Source: Clostridium aceticum
GTDB lineage: Bacteria > Bacillota > Clostridia > Peptostreptococcales > Natronincolaceae
Assembly (NCBI RefSeq): GCF_001042715.1
Contig: NZ_CP009687.1
Span: forward strand, 2,037,418-2,101,417
Reading direction: 5' to 3'
Length of the DNA: 64,000 nucleotides
The notes beneath the pieces are model-generated. The model was not told the origin of the DNA. It was given only the letters and a program-made list of their open reading frames with translations, and did not search any database. The position numbers and the translations under genes were made by a program. This document shows positions 26,976-37,956 of this stretch, in pieces (the first letter of the stretch is position 1; every line of letters starts with the position of its first letter).

Positions 26976-27860
26976 TTAAGTGAAGAGTCTAGAAAATTTA
27001 ACATACTTCTTTTTTTCATGATCTTCTTTTATATTACCAATGCCTATAAAATCATCCTCTACATAAATCCTTACTTCTGTTTCCGTAGGAATAGAATAAA
27101 GGTTGTCCTTTATGTATATTCTATTACCATTTAAAGCTGCTTTTTCATAAGAAGCATCAAGATTAATTTTAAGTATATGATCTAAGGGAAAATCAATAGG
27201 TTTTAGATAAGCTTCAATTTCTTCCGTTTCATGGAGTTCTTCCAATGTAATAGCAGATTCTATGTCAAAGTTATGGGTAGCTGTACGTAATAAAAAGGAC
27301 ATTACGCCTCCACAGCCCAATACCCTTCCAATATCGTGACATAATGTCCTAATATAGGTTCCTTTGGAACAGACTACATCGAATAAAACTTTATCTTCCA
27401 CCATACTGATAATATTTATCTGATGTATTTGTACTTTTCTAGCTTCACGGTCTATTTCTATCCCTTGTCTTGCCAATTCGTAAAGTTTCTTACCCTTTAC
27501 CTTCAATGCTGAATACATGGGGGGTATTTGGTGATATTCTCCCACAAAGCTTAAGATGGCTTTTTTTATTTCATCTTGTGAAACCTTTACTTCCTTTTCT
27601 TCTAAGATACTACCATAAGTATCTTGGGTATCGGTTTGTATACCTAATGTTAATTCAGCTCTGTATCGCTTTGTACTGTCCAACAAAAATTGTGAAATTT
27701 TCGTTGCTTGTCCAATACAAATTGGCAATACCCCTGCCGCATTAGGGTCTAAAGTTCCCGTATGTCCCACTTTTTTAATTCTTGTTTTTTTTCTTACCCT
27801 CGACACTACATCGTGGGAAGTCATTCCTGGAGGTTTTAAAATATTTAAAATACCCTTCAA
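26976..27860 (-). CDS. truB: tRNA pseudouridine-55 synthase
   Basis: Makes pseudouridine 55 in the T-loop of tRNAs. It opens with MKGILNILKPPGMTSHDVVS and carries VGHTGTLDPNAAGVLPI, containing the catalytic Asp of the GTLDP motif. The substrate-binding tyrosine motif is RYRAELTLG, and CSKGTYIRTLCHDIG is the family's third conserved block. 294 residues. It sits 4 bp after nrnA in the rbfA-nrnA-truB-ribF string. Confidence 0.96.
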   Translation of the reverse strand: MKGILNILKPPGMTSHDVVSRVRKKTRIKKVGHTGTLDPNAAGVLPICIGQATKISQFLLDSTKRYRAELTLGIQTDTQDTYGSILEEKEVKVSQDEIKKAILSFVGEYHQIPPMYSALKVKGKKLYELARQGIEIDREARKVQIHQINIISMVEDKVLFDVVCSKGTYIRTLCHDIGRVLGCGGVMSFLLRTATHNFDIESAITLEELHETEEIEAYLKPIDFPLDHILKINLDASYEKAALNGNRIYIKDNLYSIPTETEVRIYVEDDFIGIGNIKEDHEKKKYVKFSRLFT

Positions 27861-27864
27861 ACCA

Positions 27865-28839
27865 TCACCAACCTAAATCTATTGTTATTTGTTCTTCAAG
27901 CTTCTTCCTTACTTCCTCTATTGTACCTTCAATGGCTGCTCCAGAAGCTTTTTTGTGACCACCGCCACCAAATTTTCCTGCTAATAAACTTACATCTACA
28001 TCCTTTTTAGCCCTAAAACCTACCTTTACTTCTTTGTTTGTGTTTTCCTTTAATAGTATAGCTATTTCAATGCCCTCTATGTCTCTTGCATAATTAATCA
28101 CGCCGTCGACGTCATTAGAGGAAATATTAAAACTCTTCAACAGTTCGTCTTCTACCGTTATTATTGCTACTTTTCCATCAAAACATATTTCCATATGATT
28201 TAATACATGAGCAAGAAGCTTTACACTACTCAAAGGTTTATTTTGATAGAGATGATAAGAAATTTTATGAAGATCTATATGAAATCCCATCAGGTCAGCA
28301 ACTACTTGGTGAGTATAAGCAGTAGTATTATCATAAACAAAATTGCCTGTATCCGTGGCAATACCCGTATATAAGCAAGTTGCTATATCTTTATCTAATG
28401 GTAATTGAAAATCCTTCAGCAGATTGTATACCATTTCACAGGTTGAAGAAGCGTTTGTATCTAAAAGATTGATATCTCCGAATTCAGTGTTGCTTACATG
28501 ATGATCAATATTGATAATCTTTTTACTTTTATTCAGAATAACCTCACTATAGCCTAAACGCTTTGCGTCTCCACAGTCCAGTATGAAACAAAAATCAAAG
28601 ATCTGCGGTTGATCTTCTTTATACTCTTCAACCTGTTGATATTCTGGTAAAAATTTGTATTTTCCAGGAAATATATCATTTCTAAAAATACAAACCTCAT
28701 CGCATAACTTCTTGATAGCTAAGCCCAAAGCAATTAAAGAGCCTAAACTATCTCCATCAGGGGATACATGAGATAAAATGGCAACTTTACTATTTATATT
28801 TAATAAAGATAATGGATTATTCCTCATTGATCCCATCAT
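27865..28839 (-). CDS. nrnA: DHH-family phosphoesterase, NrnA-type oligoribonuclease / pAp phosphatase
   Basis: Degrades nano-RNAs, c-di-AMP-derived pApA and/or 3'-phosphoadenosine-5'-phosphate. DHH motifs visible: [42 protein letters not shown] and [11 protein letters not shown]. The DHHA1 domain ends in [12 protein letters not shown]. 324 residues is typical. Its ATG lies within rbfA (23-bp overlap), implying translational coupling. This gene is regularly found between rbfA and truB in Firmicutes. Confidence 0.92.
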   Translation of the reverse strand: MMGSMRNNPLSLLNINSKVAILSHVSPDGDSLGSLIALGLAIKKLCDEVCIFRNDIFPGKYKFLPEYQQVEEYKEDQPQIFDFCFILDCGDAKRLGYSEVILNKSKKIINIDHHVSNTEFGDINLLDTNASSTCEMVYNLLKDFQLPLDKDIATCLYTGIATDTGNFVYDNTTAYTHQVVADLMGFHIDLHKISYHLYQNKPLSSVKLLAHVLNHMEICFDGKVAIITVEDELLKSFNISSNDVDGVINYARDIEGIEIAILLKENTNKEVKVGFRAKKDVDVSLLAGKFGGGGHKKASGAAIEGTIEEVRKKLEEQITIDLGW

Positions 28840-29206
28840 TTTCTTCCTCTTGAATACCTTGTTCTTGACTCACCTTAGAGATTTTATGATACATATCTAT
28901 TCCCTTTTCAATAGACTCATCTAACTTAAAGAGAATTTCTGGCGTATATCTTGTTTTGATTTTTTTACCAACTTCTCTTCTTACATAACCAGCGGACTTT
29001 TGCAAAGCTTTTATTGTCTCTTGTTTTTCTTTTTCAGTACCTAAAACACTTATATACACAGTGCCATATCTTAAATCTCTAGTCACATCTACTGCAATAA
29101 TACTTGCCATAGATGATATTCTCGGATCCCTTAGTTCATTTCTAATGATATCACTAATATATTTTTTCATTTCTTCGTTTAGTCTGCTTACTCTAGGATA
29201 TGCCAA
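28817..29206 (-). CDS. rbfA: Ribosome-binding factor A
   Basis: Small KH-fold factor needed for 16S rRNA 5'-end maturation and cold adaptation. It opens [20 protein letters not shown] and has [20 protein letters not shown] and the C-terminal helix [19 protein letters not shown]. The start is a TTG with GAGGAT upstream. 129 residues including an acidic tail. Between infB and nrnA, as expected. Confidence 0.95.
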   Translation of the reverse strand: MAYPRVSRLNEEMKKYISDIIRNELRDPRISSMASIIAVDVTRDLRYGTVYISVLGTEKEKQETIKALQKSAGYVRREVGKKIKTRYTPEILFKLDESIEKGIDMYHKISKVSQEQGIQEEENDGINEE

Positions 29207-29227
29207 GGTATCCTCATCCTTTCTTCT

Positions 29228-31318
29228 TTATCTTTTAATTTCTTGCATTTGATAAGCTTCGATAATATCTCCTTCTTTTAGATCATTAAAGTTATCGATA
29301 CCTATACCACATTCATATCCAGTAGCTACTTCTTTTGCATCGTCTTTAAATCTTCTTAATGATCCTATCACACCATCATGAATAACAATACCGTCTCTTA
29401 CTAATCTTACTTTAGCATTTCTTAAAATTTTACCCTCAATGACATAACAGCCGCCAATTGCACCAATGTTAGGAACTTTAAAGGTTGCTCTGACCTCTGC
29501 TTTTCCTAGTTCTACTTCCTTGTATTCAGGATCTAACATACCTTCAATAGCAGCTTCAATATCTTCCAGAGCATTATAAATAATTCTATAGCTTCTTACA
29601 TCTACCTCTTCCTTCTTCGCTAAGGCTGTTGCACTAGAAGTAGGTCTAACGTTAAAGCCGATAATGATAGCATTAGAAGCTGAAGCCAGCATAACATCAG
29701 ATTCCGTAATAGCACCTACCCCACCATGGATGGCCTTAATAACCACCTTATCAGTAGATAGTTTTTCAATAGATTGTTTTACTGCCTCTACAGAACCCTG
29801 CACATCTGCTTTAATGATAAGGTTTAATTCTTTAATAGTCCCTTGCTGCACCTGACTATACAGAGCATCTAAAGAAATCCTTTGACTCTTCTTCATTTGC
29901 TCTTCCTTCACCTTATCTATTCTATTATTAGCAATCTCCTTAGCAGTCTTATCATCTTCTACAACGATCATTTGATCTCCAGCTTCTGGCACTTCCGAAA
30001 AACCAGTTATTTCTACAGCAGTAGAAGGTGTCGCCTGTTTTACACGTCTCCCTTTATCATTTACCATAGCTCTTATCCTACCAAAGGTTGTGCCAATAAC
30101 TACAGAATCTCCCACCTTTAAGGTGCCGTTTTGTACAAGTACTGTAGCCACAGGACCTCTACCTTTATCTAATTCTGCTTCAATAACAGTCCCTATAGCA
30201 CTACGATTAGGATTTGCCTTTAATTCTTCTATTTCTGCTACTAATAAAATCATTTCTAACAAGGTATCTATATTGGTGCCTTTAAGAGCTGAAACGGGCA
30301 CACTGATGACATCTCCGCCCCACTCCTCTATAACTACGCCATGATCAGATAACTCTTGTTTTACTCTGTCAGGATTGGCCCCTTCTTTATCCATTTTATT
30401 GATAGCAACAATAATCGGTACACCTGCAGCTTTTGCATGGTTGATTGCCTCTACAGTTTGTGGCATTACACCATCATCAGCCGCCACTACTAAAATAGCG
30501 ATATCTGTCACCTTTGCTCCTCTTGCCCTCATGGTTGTAAAAGCCTCATGACCTGGTGTATCCAAAAGTACAATCTTGTTTCCATCAATCACTACTTCTG
30601 AAGCTCCTATATGTTGAGTAATACCCCCTGCTTCCTTCTCCGTTACATGGGTCTCTCTAATAGCATCCAACAGAGAAGTTTTCCCGTGATCAACGTGCCC
30701 CATAACAGTTACTACTGGCGGTCTAGACCTCAAATCTTCTTCTTTATCCATTGGGATAAAGAAGTCAGTAGCTTCTTCTACTATCTCCATGTTTTTTTCG
30801 ATTTCTATTTCGAATTCATCGGCAATTGTTTTAGCTGTTTCAAAGTCAATCTCTTGGTTGATAGAAGCCATAACCCCTATCTTAATCAATTTCCCTATCA
30901 CTTCATTAGGATTCTTTTTAATTTTTTCTGCAAAATCTTTAACAATAATTTTCTCTTCTATTTGTATCACTTGTTCACCTTTTTCTTCCATAGGATTAGG
31001 TTCTTCTTGAGAAGAACTGTTATTTTTTTTGTTTTCACTCTTTTTTATGTTTTTATCTATTTCATTTTTTAATGGACCTTCATTGCTTTTTGTAGCTTCA
31101 GGCTCTGGGTAAGCTTCATTTTTTTCATCGTTTTGCTTTTCTTCAGTATTATTTGTACTTCCCTCTGTAAATAACTCTAATAATAGCTTTGCATCTTCAT
31201 CCTCTATGGTACTCATATGATTTCCAACTTCTACCGATAGTTCCTTCATTCTTTCAATTAATTCTTTACTACTAACATTTAATTGTTTTGCCAATTGATA
31301 TACCCTTATCTTTGACAA
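29228..31318 (-). CDS. infB: Translation initiation factor IF-2
   Basis: GTPase that brings initiator fMet-tRNA to the ribosome. The N-terminal IF2-N domain ([20 protein letters not shown]) is followed by a short charged linker rich in Glu/Asn/Lys, a second IF2-N repeat, then the G domain with [36 protein letters not shown] and VAINKMDK, and the C-terminal tRNA-binding domains. TTG 31318 is chosen because GGGGGTGA is 5 bases upstream and the protein then begins like its homologues; the in-frame GTG three codons earlier lies in the ribosome binding site. 696 residues. It belongs to the rimP-nusA-ylxR-ylxQ-infB-rbfA operon. Confidence 0.96.
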   Translation of the reverse strand: MSKIRVYQLAKQLNVSSKELIERMKELSVEVGNHMSTIEDEDAKLLLELFTEGSTNNTEEKQNDEKNEAYPEPEATKSNEGPLKNEIDKNIKKSENKKNNSSSQEEPNPMEEKGEQVIQIEEKIIVKDFAEKIKKNPNEVIGKLIKIGVMASINQEIDFETAKTIADEFEIEIEKNMEIVEEATDFFIPMDKEEDLRSRPPVVTVMGHVDHGKTSLLDAIRETHVTEKEAGGITQHIGASEVVIDGNKIVLLDTPGHEAFTTMRARGAKVTDIAILVVAADDGVMPQTVEAINHAKAAGVPIIVAINKMDKEGANPDRVKQELSDHGVVIEEWGGDVISVPVSALKGTNIDTLLEMILLVAEIEELKANPNRSAIGTVIEAELDKGRGPVATVLVQNGTLKVGDSVVIGTTFGRIRAMVNDKGRRVKQATPSTAVEITGFSEVPEAGDQMIVVEDDKTAKEIANNRIDKVKEEQMKKSQRISLDALYSQVQQGTIKELNLIIKADVQGSVEAVKQSIEKLSTDKVVIKAIHGGVGAITESDVMLASASNAIIIGFNVRPTSSATALAKKEEVDVRSYRIIYNALEDIEAAIEGMLDPEYKEVELGKAEVRATFKVPNIGAIGGCYVIEGKILRNAKVRLVRDGIVIHDGVIGSLRRFKDDAKEVATGYECGIGIDNFNDLKEGDIIEAYQMQEIKR

Positions 31319-31341
31319 AGTAATCACCCCCTAAATGAAAT

Positions 31342-31647
31342 CTAGTCCTCATGATCTATACAGTTTAAAAGTGTTGTTGCAAATTTTTTGTCCTTAATAC
31401 CAATAGTAGCTCTAGAAGTTTTGCCAATGCAGTGTCCTAACTCATCCTTTGTACCCATAAACTTTAAAGGTACATGGTAATAACTACATTTGTCAGAAAA
31501 GACCTTTTTGGTATTGTCAGAAGCATCTTCAGCAACGATCACTAGGTATAAACTTCTTTTCAACTCCTTCTTACAGGTTTCTTCCCCTGATACAATCTTG
31601 CCAGCCCGCATAGCCAACCCTAACAAATTACTAACTTTACTCTTCAC
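31342..31647 (-). CDS. ylxQ: YlxQ, L7Ae/L30e-family RNA-binding protein
   Basis: Small L7Ae-type kink-turn-binding-like protein of the nusA-infB operon. It has NLLGLAMRAGKIVSGEETCKKE and YLVIVAEDASDNTKKVF, the characteristic blocks. The start is GTG 31647 with AAGGAGAT 9 bases before it; earlier in-frame codons lie inside ylxR and have no ribosome binding site. The 101-residue result agrees with the Bacillus protein. It overlaps the ylxR end by 11 bp. Its physiological RNA target is not established. Confidence 0.92.
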   Translation of the reverse strand: MKSKVSNLLGLAMRAGKIVSGEETCKKELKRSLYLVIVAEDASDNTKKVFSDKCSYYHVPLKFMGTKDELGHCIGKTSRATIGIKDKKFATTLLNCIDHED

Positions 31648-31909
31648 TGTCGCTAATCTCCTTAACCAATCTTTCGTAAACTTCTTGGGGGACTTCTGAT
31701 TGAAATGCACGATTCAGGGCTTTTGATTTTTTTATCTTTTCAAAACAAGGTTTATTATTGCAAATATAAGCACCTCTACCATGAGCTTTTCCTGTAAGAT
31801 CCACATTGATTTCCCCCTGCTTGTTGCAAACAATCCTAATCAACTCTTTTTTTCCCTTCATTTCATTACAACCTATACATTTTCTTAGTGGAATTTTTCT
31901 TACCTTCAT
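31637..31909 (-). CDS. ylxR: YlxR (RnpM), DUF448 RNA-binding protein
   Basis: A 90-residue DUF448 protein with KIPLRKCIGCNEMKGKKELI, GKAHGRGAYICNNKPC and a lysine-rich C-terminus. The CxxC (CIGC) and the GRGAYIC motif are hallmarks. YlxR in Bacillus has been reported to bind RNase P RNA and modulate its activity (hence RnpM). It sits 14 bp after nusA and overlaps ylxQ, so it is translated as part of the operon. Confidence 0.93.
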   Translation of the reverse strand: MKVRKIPLRKCIGCNEMKGKKELIRIVCNKQGEINVDLTGKAHGRGAYICNNKPCFEKIKKSKALNRAFQSEVPQEVYERLVKEISDSEE

Positions 31910-31922
31910 AGGTTCACCACCT

Positions 31923-32966
31923 TTAGTCAGCAGATTTTACTTGACTTTCACTTTTTATATCTATTTTCCAACCAGTTAACTTTGCAGCTAATCTTGCATT
32001 TTGACCTTCCTTGCCTATTGCTAAGGATAGTTGATAATCGGGAACTACTACCTTGGCTGTTTTATTTTCAACACTTACCTCTGTAGAAACCACTTTTGCA
32101 GGACTTAAAGAACTAGCTATAAATACACTTGGATCTTCACTATACTTAATGATATCAATTTTTTCTCCCCTTAACTCATCTACAATTGCCTGCACTCTGG
32201 CTCCCTTTGGCCCAACACAGGCTCCAACTGCATCTACATTAGGATCCTTTGATTCCACAGCTATTTTTGTTCTTGAGCCAGCCTCTCGGGAAATACTTTT
32301 AATTTCTACCACACCTTCGTGGATTTCTGGTACCTCTAATTCAAATAATCGCTTAATCAACCCTGGATGGGTTCTAGAAACCATCACCTGAGGCCCCTTG
32401 GTGGTTTTCTTAACCTCCACAATATAGGTTTTGATTCTTTCTCCATGTGTATATTGCTCATTAGGTATCTGTTCTGTAGGACTCAAGGTTGCTTCTGTTT
32501 TCCCTAGGTTGACATAAACAATACCTTTTGCTACTCTAGCTATGGTGCCAGTGATAATATCCGACTCTCTGTTAATAAATTCTTCATATACCACACCACG
32601 TTCTGCTTCCCGAATCCTTTGAACAACCACCTGTTTTGCAGTCTGAGCTGCTATTCTTCCAAAATTTCTAGGGGTTACTTCTCGTTCTATAATGTCCTCT
32701 ACTTCATAATTTCTATGGATTTCTTTTGCTTCTTCCAAACTGATCTCCAATAGATCATCCTCTACCTCTTCTACAACTCTTTTTTGCGAGTATACATGTA
32801 CTTCTCCAGTTTCTCTATTGATTTCAACCCTTACATTTTGTGCTGAACCAAAATTTCTTTTATAACTAGAGATGAGTGCTGCCTCGATTGCATCAATTAG
32901 TATTTCCTTTGAGATACCCTTATCTTTTTGGATTTGCTCTAGAGCTTCTATAAACTCTGTACTCAT
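31923..32966 (-). CDS. nusA: Transcription termination/antitermination factor NusA
   Basis: RNA polymerase-binding elongation factor. Domains: N-terminal polymerase-binding domain (about 1-130), S1 (about 135-200, IITGTIARVAKGIVYVNLG), KH1 (about 230-290, VGACVGPKGARVQAIVDELRG) and KH2 (about 300-345, AIGKEGQNARLAAKLTGWKI). The 347-residue protein lacks C-terminal acidic repeats, as in other Firmicutes. It is located between rimP and ylxR. Confidence 0.96.
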   Translation of the reverse strand: MSTEFIEALEQIQKDKGISKEILIDAIEAALISSYKRNFGSAQNVRVEINRETGEVHVYSQKRVVEEVEDDLLEISLEEAKEIHRNYEVEDIIEREVTPRNFGRIAAQTAKQVVVQRIREAERGVVYEEFINRESDIITGTIARVAKGIVYVNLGKTEATLSPTEQIPNEQYTHGERIKTYIVEVKKTTKGPQVMVSRTHPGLIKRLFELEVPEIHEGVVEIKSISREAGSRTKIAVESKDPNVDAVGACVGPKGARVQAIVDELRGEKIDIIKYSEDPSVFIASSLSPAKVVSTEVSVENKTAKVVVPDYQLSLAIGKEGQNARLAAKLTGWKIDIKSESQVKSAD

Positions 32967-32977
32967 TCTTATACCCC

Positions 32978-33442
32978 CTAAAATTTGATAGCAAGCTTAG
33001 TAATCGCAACTTTTTCTCTAGGTATCTCTACTAAACCCATATCTATTGTATTTAATTTAATTGTGTCATTTTCCAAACCTATTAATTCACCTTCTATGAT
33101 CTTTTTATTATCGATAGCTTCATATAGCTTTACTTCTACATTTTCACCTTGAAACTTTTCAAAATCACTATCTTTTTTAAGTGGTCGATCTAAACCTGGA
33201 GAAGAAATCTCTAAAAAATAATTTTCTTCGATAGGATCTAATTCATCTAGTTTTTCGCTCAATTGTTCACTGACCTTTTGACAATCATCCAGTGTGATCC
33301 CCTCTGGTTTATCGATATACACTCTCAAATATTTATGGGGTCCTTCTTTTTTAAATTCAATATCAACTAATTCAAAGTTTTCATTTTCTAGAATTGGGGT
33401 TACCAATTCTTCTGTTATTTTTTCTACTTTGACTTTCCCCAT
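32978..33442 (-). CDS. rimP: Ribosome maturation factor RimP
   Basis: A 154-residue 30S assembly factor with FELVDIEFKKEGPHKYLRVYIDKPEG, DCQKVSEQLSEKLDELDP and the conserved YFLEISSPGLDRPL. The start is an ATG with GGGAGG upstream. First gene of the nusA-infB operon; the polC terminator lies about 120 bp upstream of it. Confidence 0.95.
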   Translation of the reverse strand: MGKVKVEKITEELVTPILENENFELVDIEFKKEGPHKYLRVYIDKPEGITLDDCQKVSEQLSEKLDELDPIEENYFLEISSPGLDRPLKKDSDFEKFQGENVEVKLYEAIDNKKIIEGELIGLENDTIKLNTIDMGLVEIPREKVAITKLAIKF

Positions 33443-33563
33443 TTTATAACCTCCCTAATATTTAGTTTTAATTTATACTTGTATATTTTGTAATTTTTTT
33501 TATAATTATTCCTCGTTAAGATCATTCTATGTAGTGTTTTCATATTCATTCTGAATAATAGGA

Positions 33564-33587
33564 AAGAGTGGGCGTCTTCCCACTCTT
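33564..33587 (-). terminator. Terminator of polC
   Basis: AAGAGTGGG (33564-33572) pairs perfectly with CCCACTCTT (33579-33587) around a 6-nt loop, 58 bp after the polC stop. On the minus strand TTCCTATTATT follows. Confidence 0.8.
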
Positions 33588-33644
33588 ATAGAATAAACCT
33601 ATATTGTTACCTTGAGTATACCATAAACTATCTTGTGTTGCAAG

Positions 33645-36600
33645 TTAGAAGAGCGAAAGTTGGTTTGTTCTAGGTAAATCTTGGATACATCCGTGCTGGA
33701 TCAAAGCTTCTATAACAGTTTTTGTTACTTTAGTTCGATCTCTTAAGTCCTCCAAAGATAAAAATTCTCCATTTTCTCTAGCCGCCATAATACTCCTAGC
33801 TGCATTTTGTCCAACTCCCTGTAGAGACTTCAGTGGAGGAAGCAGCTTTTCACCTGTAATCATGAAGCGATCTGCATCAGACTTATATAAGTCTACCGGC
33901 AGCAGTCCTATGCCTCTACAGTACATTTCAAGTACCACCTCTAAGACCGTCAGCAGATTTTTTTCCTTCGCTGTCATAGTATTGCCCATGTTCTCTAATT
34001 CTATAATCTTATTTTTTACTGCTTCTTTTCCTTTAACAATTAAATCAGCATCAAAGTCTTCTGCCTTCATAGTAAAGTAGGTGGCATAAAAAGCTTCTGG
34101 GAAGTGTACTTTAAAGTAAGCAATTCTAAAGGACATCATAACATAAGCCACTGCATGAGCTTTGGGAAACATGTACTTTATTTTATTACAGGAGTCAATA
34201 TACCATTTTGGTACATTGTTTTCTTCCATCATCTCTTCATCTTCTGGCCTCAGGCCTTTGCCCTTTCTTACATTCTCCATGATCTTAAAAGAAGCTTTAG
34301 CCGGCAGTCCCTTTAAAATTAAGTAATTCATAATATCATCTCTAGTGGAAATAACATCCTTTAGCTCTGCTACATTATTTCTTACGAGATCCTGTGCATT
34401 ATTTAGCCATACATCCGTTCCATGGGACAGTCCACTGATTCTAAAAAGTTCTGCAAAGGTTTTAGGTTGGGTATCTACCAGCATCTGTCTTACAAATTTT
34501 GTTCCAAACTCTGGTATACCCAAGGTTCCTACTTCACATTGATAATCCTTATCCTCTATACCTAAATCTTTGGTGGAAGTAAAGATCCCCATTGTCATTT
34601 TGTCGTCTAATGGTATCGTTTGAGCATTTAGTTTCGTAATATCCTCCAACATTTTAATAATGGTAGGAACATCGTGGCCTAGAATATCTAGCTTTAGCAG
34701 CCTACCACTAATAGAATGATAATCAAAATGGGTTGTAATCACACCAGCGTTAGAATCATTTGCAGGATATTGTATAGGCGAAAATTCATGAATATCTCTG
34801 TTACTGGGAACAATCATAACCCCGCCAGGGTGCTGCCCAGAAGTTCTTTTAACACCAGTACACCCAGCTGTCAAACGATTCACTTCTGCTTGGTTATAAC
34901 TAACTTGTTTTTCTTCTAGGTACTTTTTTACAAACCCATAGGCAGTTTTATCCGCAATGGTTCCTATGGTTCCTGCTCTAAAAACCTTACCCTCTCCAAA
35001 AAGCTCCTCCGTATATTTATGGGCTTCACTTTGATATTCCCCAGCAAAGTTTAAATCTATATCTGGTTCCTTGTCTGCTTCAAAGCCTAAGAAAACTTCA
35101 AAGGGTATATCATGTCCATCTTTTATAAGTTGATGCTGGCATTTAGGGCAGGTTTTATCCGGCAAATCTGCACCTGAACCAAAGGAACCATCTGTAATAA
35201 ACTCTGAAAATTTACATTCAGGACAGACATAGTGGGGTGGTAAAGGGTTTACTTCAGTAATATCACTCATGGTAGCAGCAAAAGAGGAACCTACTGAACC
35301 CCTTGAACCTACTAAGTAACCATCCTTCAAAGATTTTGTTACCAGTTTTTGAGCGATAATATACATAACCGCATAACCATTGTTGATAATAGAATTTACT
35401 TCTCTATCTAGTCTATCCTTCACTATATTAGGGAGAGGATGACCATAGATTCTTTCAGCTTTTTCGTAGCATAGACGCCTTAGTTCCTCTTCTGATCCCT
35501 CGATTTCTGGAGGAAAGGTTCCATCAGGAATAGGAATTAAAGGGTCTATTTTCTCGTTCAGCTGATTAGGATAATCTATCACGATTTCTCTAGCTTTATC
35601 TTCTCCTAAATAAAGAAATTCCTTTAACATCTCCTCTGTAGTTCTTAAATATAAAGGGGCTTGGTTGTCTGCGTCATTAAATCCTTGTCCTGTCATCAGT
35701 ATTTTTCTATAATAGGCGTCTTGTTGATGCAAAAAATGCACATCTCCAGTAGCCACAACAGGTATACTGAATCGATCCCCCAAAGCAACAATTTTCTGAT
35801 TGATGGTTTTTATCTCTTCTAGTCCATTGAGGATACCTTTTTCTATAAGAAAACCATTGTTTCCTAAGGGCTGAACCTCTAAATAGTCGTAGTACTTAGC
35901 AATTTTTTCTACTTCTTCAGTAGCAGCATTATTTAACAGTGCTTGAAAGAGTTCCCCTGCTTCACAGGCAGATCCTATGATGAGTCCCTCTCTATATTTA
36001 TTTAGCAAACTTTTAGGTATTCTAGGTTTTTTATAGAAATAATGTAAGTGGGACTCACTAACAAGATGATATAGATTTTTTAACCCCACTTGATTCTGTG
36101 CCAATACCATAATGTGATAGGTGTTTAATTTTGATATATCTACTTTTTTACCTAAATGTTGATTAATCTCCTGTAAAGTAGCTATACTTTTATCCTGCAT
36201 CATTTCTATAAATTTAATAAAAACCTTTGCTGTAGCTTCAGCATCCTCTACTGCTCTATGGTGATTCTCCAATGGAATCCCCAACTCTTTTGCAACAACA
36301 TTTAATTTATGCCTCTTTAACTGGGTCAATAGTACTCTAGATAACTTCAACGTATCTACTACTGGACTACTTAAATCACAGCCTAGCTTTTTTGCATTTA
36401 CTCTAATAAAACCCATATCGAAGTCAGCATTATGTGCAACTAGACAACTGCCTCCTACAAAGTTTAGAAAACTGGGTAATACTTCTTCAATGCTAGGCGC
36501 CTCCTGAACCATCTCATTGGTAATTCCTGTTAACTCTATAATTTTTTGAGGTATGGTGGCTTGTGGATTAACCAGTGTAGAAAATCGATCTACAATCTGC

Positions 36601-37940
36601 TTATTTTTTATTTTCACTGCCCCGATTTCAGTAATTCTATCATTTTTATTAGATAATCCAGTGGTTTCAATGTCAAAAACAATGTATTCATCTTCCAATG
36701 AATATATTTCTTCATCTATATTCACTAATTTGTCCTCATCATTTACAAGATAACCTTCCATACCATAAATCACTTTTATTCCATGCTCTCTTGATGCCTC
36801 CATTGCCTCAGGAAAAGCTTGTACTACCCCATGGTCGGTTATAGCAATAGCCGGATGACCCCATTTTGCCGCTGTCTTTATTAGCTGAGTTGTGTTACTG
36901 ACACCATCCATAGAAGACATTTGGGTATGTAGATGTAATTCGATTCTTTTTTTCTCAGCTAAGTCTTTTTTCTCCTCTTTTGTTACAGATACTACATCTG
37001 TAGCCATAATTACATTTTCCCTTACATACTTATCATAGAAAAGTTCACCTTTTACTCTAATGTATTGACCTTTCTTTAAGGTTTCCTTCATGCTAGGGGA
37101 CTGATTTTTCCCTTCAAAAACCTTAACTGTAATAGAGCTGCTATAGTCAGTGATATGAAAAGTAACTAAGGTTTTACCACTATTCAATAGTCTATCCTCA
37201 ATATGAAAAACTTCTCCTTCTACTACTACCACTTCCAAGTCATTTCCTAAGTCACTTAACTTGATGACATTACCAGAAAAGTTTTTTCCTAAAAGAATAG
37301 AAGAAGGTCGGCTAGAAACTTTTTCGTTAGGTTTCTGTTGACTCTTTTCTTGAAGAGAAACTTCTTTTTTCATTTTGTCTAGCAAAAGAACATTTTCTTT
37401 TGCTTTTTGATCTTCGTAAATGGATAAATCAAAATCCTTTTCAGCATGAGAAAAAATTACACATTTTATAGATGTATCAAACTGTTTTTTAAAATAATCC
37501 TGTATTTTTTTTTCTATATTACGTTCCTTCGCCTTCTGGGTAAGAAAAGTTTCTGGTATTTTAATAGAGAATATATCGTCTTTTATTTCCCAGGTCAATT
37601 GTCCTTCGACTGCCTTGATAGAGGGAATCTCTTTTTTGAGAAGAAACAAAAGATTTTTCCAGTTTAAGTTTATTAACTCCTCTAAAGACTGAAATTGAAC
37701 ATGATAGTTTACATGAATCTCCACATCTTTTATATCTGCAATATTTTTCTTTAACTGTTTTGTTAAAAAGTATAATTCTTCTTGATGAATAATTTCAGAA
37801 GCTTTTAAGTTTATAGCTAATTTCTTGCTTTTTTTATAAAACTTCAGTCCTGCTAGAAATGTTTTTTCTATTGAAGCTATTGGTTTGATCCCAAAAGCAT
37901 TAGCAAAGTCATAAAAATTTATTTGTTTTAAAGGATCCAT
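33645..37940 (-). CDS. polC: DNA polymerase III alpha subunit, PolC type
   Basis: Gram-positive replicative polymerase with built-in proofreading. Order: N-terminal domain (1-~220), OB fold (~235-320), split PHP domain opening RIELHLHTQMSSMDG (~330), DEDDh 3'-5' exonuclease inserted in PHP (YIVFDIETTGL, ~420-580), the rest of PHP, then the C-family polymerase core (GSRGSVGSSFAATMSDITEV, KEPDIDLNFAGEYQ), a zinc-binding Cys cluster (YVCPECKFSEF and KTCPKCQHQ) and a helix-hairpin-helix end. 1431 residues matches PolC (Bacillus 1437). It lies upstream of rimP and downstream of a glycosyltransferase. Confidence 0.97.
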   Translation of the reverse strand: MDPLKQINFYDFANAFGIKPIASIEKTFLAGLKFYKKSKKLAINLKASEIIHQEELYFLTKQLKKNIADIKDVEIHVNYHVQFQSLEELINLNWKNLLFLLKKEIPSIKAVEGQLTWEIKDDIFSIKIPETFLTQKAKERNIEKKIQDYFKKQFDTSIKCVIFSHAEKDFDLSIYEDQKAKENVLLLDKMKKEVSLQEKSQQKPNEKVSSRPSSILLGKNFSGNVIKLSDLGNDLEVVVVEGEVFHIEDRLLNSGKTLVTFHITDYSSSITVKVFEGKNQSPSMKETLKKGQYIRVKGELFYDKYVRENVIMATDVVSVTKEEKKDLAEKKRIELHLHTQMSSMDGVSNTTQLIKTAAKWGHPAIAITDHGVVQAFPEAMEASREHGIKVIYGMEGYLVNDEDKLVNIDEEIYSLEDEYIVFDIETTGLSNKNDRITEIGAVKIKNKQIVDRFSTLVNPQATIPQKIIELTGITNEMVQEAPSIEEVLPSFLNFVGGSCLVAHNADFDMGFIRVNAKKLGCDLSSPVVDTLKLSRVLLTQLKRHKLNVVAKELGIPLENHHRAVEDAEATAKVFIKFIEMMQDKSIATLQEINQHLGKKVDISKLNTYHIMVLAQNQVGLKNLYHLVSESHLHYFYKKPRIPKSLLNKYREGLIIGSACEAGELFQALLNNAATEEVEKIAKYYDYLEVQPLGNNGFLIEKGILNGLEEIKTINQKIVALGDRFSIPVVATGDVHFLHQQDAYYRKILMTGQGFNDADNQAPLYLRTTEEMLKEFLYLGEDKAREIVIDYPNQLNEKIDPLIPIPDGTFPPEIEGSEEELRRLCYEKAERIYGHPLPNIVKDRLDREVNSIINNGYAVMYIIAQKLVTKSLKDGYLVGSRGSVGSSFAATMSDITEVNPLPPHYVCPECKFSEFITDGSFGSGADLPDKTCPKCQHQLIKDGHDIPFEVFLGFEADKEPDIDLNFAGEYQSEAHKYTEELFGEGKVFRAGTIGTIADKTAYGFVKKYLEEKQVSYNQAEVNRLTAGCTGVKRTSGQHPGGVMIVPSNRDIHEFSPIQYPANDSNAGVITTHFDYHSISGRLLKLDILGHDVPTIIKMLEDITKLNAQTIPLDDKMTMGIFTSTKDLGIEDKDYQCEVGTLGIPEFGTKFVRQMLVDTQPKTFAELFRISGLSHGTDVWLNNAQDLVRNNVAELKDVISTRDDIMNYLILKGLPAKASFKIMENVRKGKGLRPEDEEMMEENNVPKWYIDSCNKIKYMFPKAHAVAYVMMSFRIAYFKVHFPEAFYATYFTMKAEDFDADLIVKGKEAVKNKIIELENMGNTMTAKEKNLLTVLEVVLEMYCRGIGLLPVDLYKSDADRFMITGEKLLPPLKSLQGVGQNAARSIMAARENGEFLSLEDLRDRTKVTKTVIEALIQHGCIQDLPRTNQLSLF

Positions 37941-37956
37941 TTGGTTCCCCCTTATT